Source: Liolophura sinensis (Eukaryota > Mollusca > Polyplacophora > Chitonida > Chitonidae). Taken from it: a DNA stretch of 64,000 nt. Made by a program: the position numbers and the translations under genes. The notes below the pieces were generated by a model. That model worked only from the letters and a program-made list of their open reading frames with translations. It searched no databases and was not told where the DNA came from. The stretch lies in NCBI RefSeq assembly GCF_032854445.1, contig NC_088301.1, positions 57,426,512 through 57,490,511 of the forward strand, written 5' to 3'. Below, one piece after another: positions 61,679-64,000 of this stretch (the first letter of the stretch is position 1; each line of letters starts with the position of its first letter).

Positions 61679-64000
61679 GTCAGTATTTTTCTTGATGCAA
61701 CACAGTGTATTACACCGATGCCAATAATTCACAGATATAATCCAAAAAATGTATGTTGTAAGGACAGAGAAATAGTAAGTATTTGTATATGGTATATGAC
61801 TGAAGCGGTCGACAATAGTGTGAATCAACTGATCAAGGCTGTAAATGCTCATAGCAGGCTTCAAATTTAAAAAAGAAAAGGGGCAAGGACAGTTTGGCCT
61901 GTGGTAAGTGTTATATGGTTAGGGCATCAAGGTCATTGTGGAAGGCATACACAGTGATAACCAGGGCATTCAGGCCAAATGTGCAATCATGGGGGGTTTG
62001 GAGGGGGTAGTGCCTTAATTTTTATTTGTAGTGGAAAGTTAAGACAACCATTTTGTCCTCGTTTCACACAAAATCACATTGTCCTGACATGTGATGATTG
62101 TGTGTAATGACGTTATCACCATTTTACTGTACTGGTCATTTCCAAGGTCACCAAATTAAAGCCGATAACCAAGTTGTTGAAATGAAATTAAAGTATATAC
62201 ATTTTGATACGGAAATAATTTACCTGGTTATACGAAATAAAAGCATCCAATGTTGTGTTCTTTTCTGCTCCTTTTTTCAACATTTTGGATTTAATTTGCT
62301 TTAGTCTCTCATCTGACAGCATTTTCAAAGACGAGCACTACACTTCGTCCTGCAGCCACGCCGTGATTCATACATTGCTCCCGCAAAGGGAAGGTAGTAT
62401 TGGAAACCTTCATGTGTACACACTTGCAGTTTAACTTAAGAGGGCAGGGTTTCCAAATCCAGGCCGGTATGGCATTGTCGTAAATTATTGGAAAGATTAA
62501 CTTACTGTAAGAGGATAATGGTGCGAGAACAAAACACAAAATCAGACAGACGTGATGAATAGATCGATCCTTTTATTGTCAAGGGCACGTAGGCCATTCC
62601 TGTTTTACGGCGGCAAAACAGTGGCCGTGGGTTAGGCACCATTTTTAGGGGCATTACGGCCATGTGATAGGGCAGTGGCGGCATTGGCTGTTGTGGCTGC
62701 CGTTAAATTTGAATCCTGTCACAGGCCAGGATAGGTTGCACTACCTGAAGCTAACAGGAAATATTGCCTCCATCTATTATGACCTACACATTAAGCTTAT
62801 ACATCCATTCACTCTAACTGCTCTGTGAAAGGTACAGCAACAACAAAACATACATATGTTATGTCATACATGCGTTATATCTGTGCAGGCTTTTTGAAAG
62901 AGACACTGTAAAAAGTTATTAATTCTCTCTCTGAGACAGGCATGTAGCCTAGAAAATGGTGTGATAAACCTGCTTTTAGCTCCACTCCTTCCTTTCTTTA
63001 AAACCCTTCTTTTCTTCAGCTCCATCCCTTCCGTTTAAAAACACCACCTTATTCCTTTAACACTACCAGCCTTTTTTTCGCCCCACCCCTGCCTTTCTTT
63101 AGCCCCACCCCTCCCTTTCTTCAGAGCCACCATTTCCTTGCTTTAGCTCCACCAATCCCTTGCTTTAGCTCCACCAATCCCTTGCTTTATCTCCACCAGT
63201 CCCTTGCTTTAGCTCCACCAATCCCTTGCTTTAGCTCCACCAATCCCTTGCTTTAGCTCCACCAGTCCCTTGCTTTAGCTCCACCAATCCCTTGCAACCG
63301 TTTATTTCTTTAGCTCCATCCCTTCCTTTATTTAGCTCCTCCCCTTCTTTAACGCCACCAGCCTTTCTTTACGACCGCCCATTTCTATTAACTTCACAGT
63401 TTCCAATAGGTACCACCCACCTGTTTTAGTTCCTACCCATCCTTCATGTTACCACGTGTTGTACAGAGAATCTGTTCAACTCAGTGTGTTTGTCACATCA
63501 TTCTATCTCGTGTGAAAGTCAGCATTTCAATTGTTAATATCAATGAATTTGATCCAAGAATTCAGTGTATTTTTTCATGTAGTAGCCCCATTATACAGTA
63601 TCTCTATAGTATATGCTTGACAGTCTTCACTGACGAGCTGTCATAAGGTTAACTTTGGTTGCTATGGTAACCTCATGTTCACTATTAAATGATCTATATG
63701 TACCTTGATGCCAAAAGCACTCTTGAGCTTTCATGCATGTTAAATGGACCTACCAAAACGTGCATAAAGTGCTGCTTACACACTGTTAGGTTTATGCTCA
63801 GTTGGCCTCATCAAGCCTGTTGATGTTGCCTGAGGTCTTCCCACTATAATACATGCATATCACATGCCGCACACTGATTACTATATTGTGCTACACATAC
63901 ATTTATGTAAGCTAAGGTAAGTATAGCAGCTATTGGAATATTGTTGAAATAGTAAAGATGATAAGCAATAACATTGGAAATCGATGTGTTGACCTCGGCC
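61679..64000 (+). other. Reductase intron running off the window
   Basis: The donor GTCAGT at 61679 starts an intron. No following TXNRD exon (the ATGxRP-type region) could be found up to the end. It contains the 22-bp tandem repeat at 63136-63296 within a longer pyrimidine-rich, CCACC-rich stretch. Confidence 0.6.
63136..63296 (+). repeat. 22-bp tandem repeat, about 7-8 copies
   Basis: Unit CTTGCTTTAGCTCCACCAATCC, with CCAGTCC variants. Less regular relatives (TTTAGCCCCACCCCTCCC and similar) flank it from about 62980 to 63400. Confidence 0.9.

Overview
This is animal nuclear DNA: AT-rich, with split genes whose introns begin GT and end AG, and loaded with short interspersed elements, tandem repeats and retroelements. 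The gene content (an ankyrin/SOCS-box protein, an SLC37-type sugar-phosphate transporter, a thioredoxin-glutathione reductase with a CPFC glutaredoxin domain) and the look of the tRNA-derived SINEs suggest a lophotrochozoan, most likely a mollusc. The species cannot be named from this window.

Layout. (1) 0.3-6.2 kb, minus strand: a complete four-exon coding region for a 247-residue ankyrin-repeat/SOCS-box protein, a probable substrate adaptor of a Cullin-RING ubiquitin ligase. (2) 6.2-13.1 kb: divergent intergenic DNA with one tRNA-derived SINE. (3) 13.1-25.9 kb, plus strand: a 13-exon, 428-residue MFS transporter of the SLC37/organophosphate antiporter type. Its introns hold a roughly 27-copy 62-bp minisatellite and a LINE fragment. 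(4) 26-36 kb: gene-poor DNA with a second LINE fragment, a 30-bp minisatellite grown from the edge of a dispersed repeat, a near-perfect 82-bp-arm foldback and a long AT run. (5) 36.2 kb to beyond the window end, plus strand: nine exons (241 codons) of a thioredoxin-glutathione reductase, covering the glutaredoxin domain and the start of the FAD/disulfide reductase domain. The selenocysteine end lies outside the window.

Intron 1 of the reductase gene carries the most striking object here: a 6,119-bp Ty3/gypsy-type LTR retrotransposon (38,813-44,931), inserted in the sense direction. Its two 1,011-bp LTRs look identical, it has a 4-bp target duplication, and it has one uninterrupted 1,286-codon frame. 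The domain order is Gag, protease, integrase, RNase H, so integrase comes before RNase H as in Gmr1-like elements. The catalytic core of reverse transcriptase is missing with the frame intact. It therefore looks like a very young insertion that had to borrow reverse transcriptase.

The three host genes act in unrelated processes (protein turnover, sugar-phosphate transport, thiol redox), and nothing suggests they are co-regulated. Several SINEs with different bodies share one 3' tail, two have clear 10-bp target duplications, and several dispersed repeats occur twice in the window without a recognisable class.
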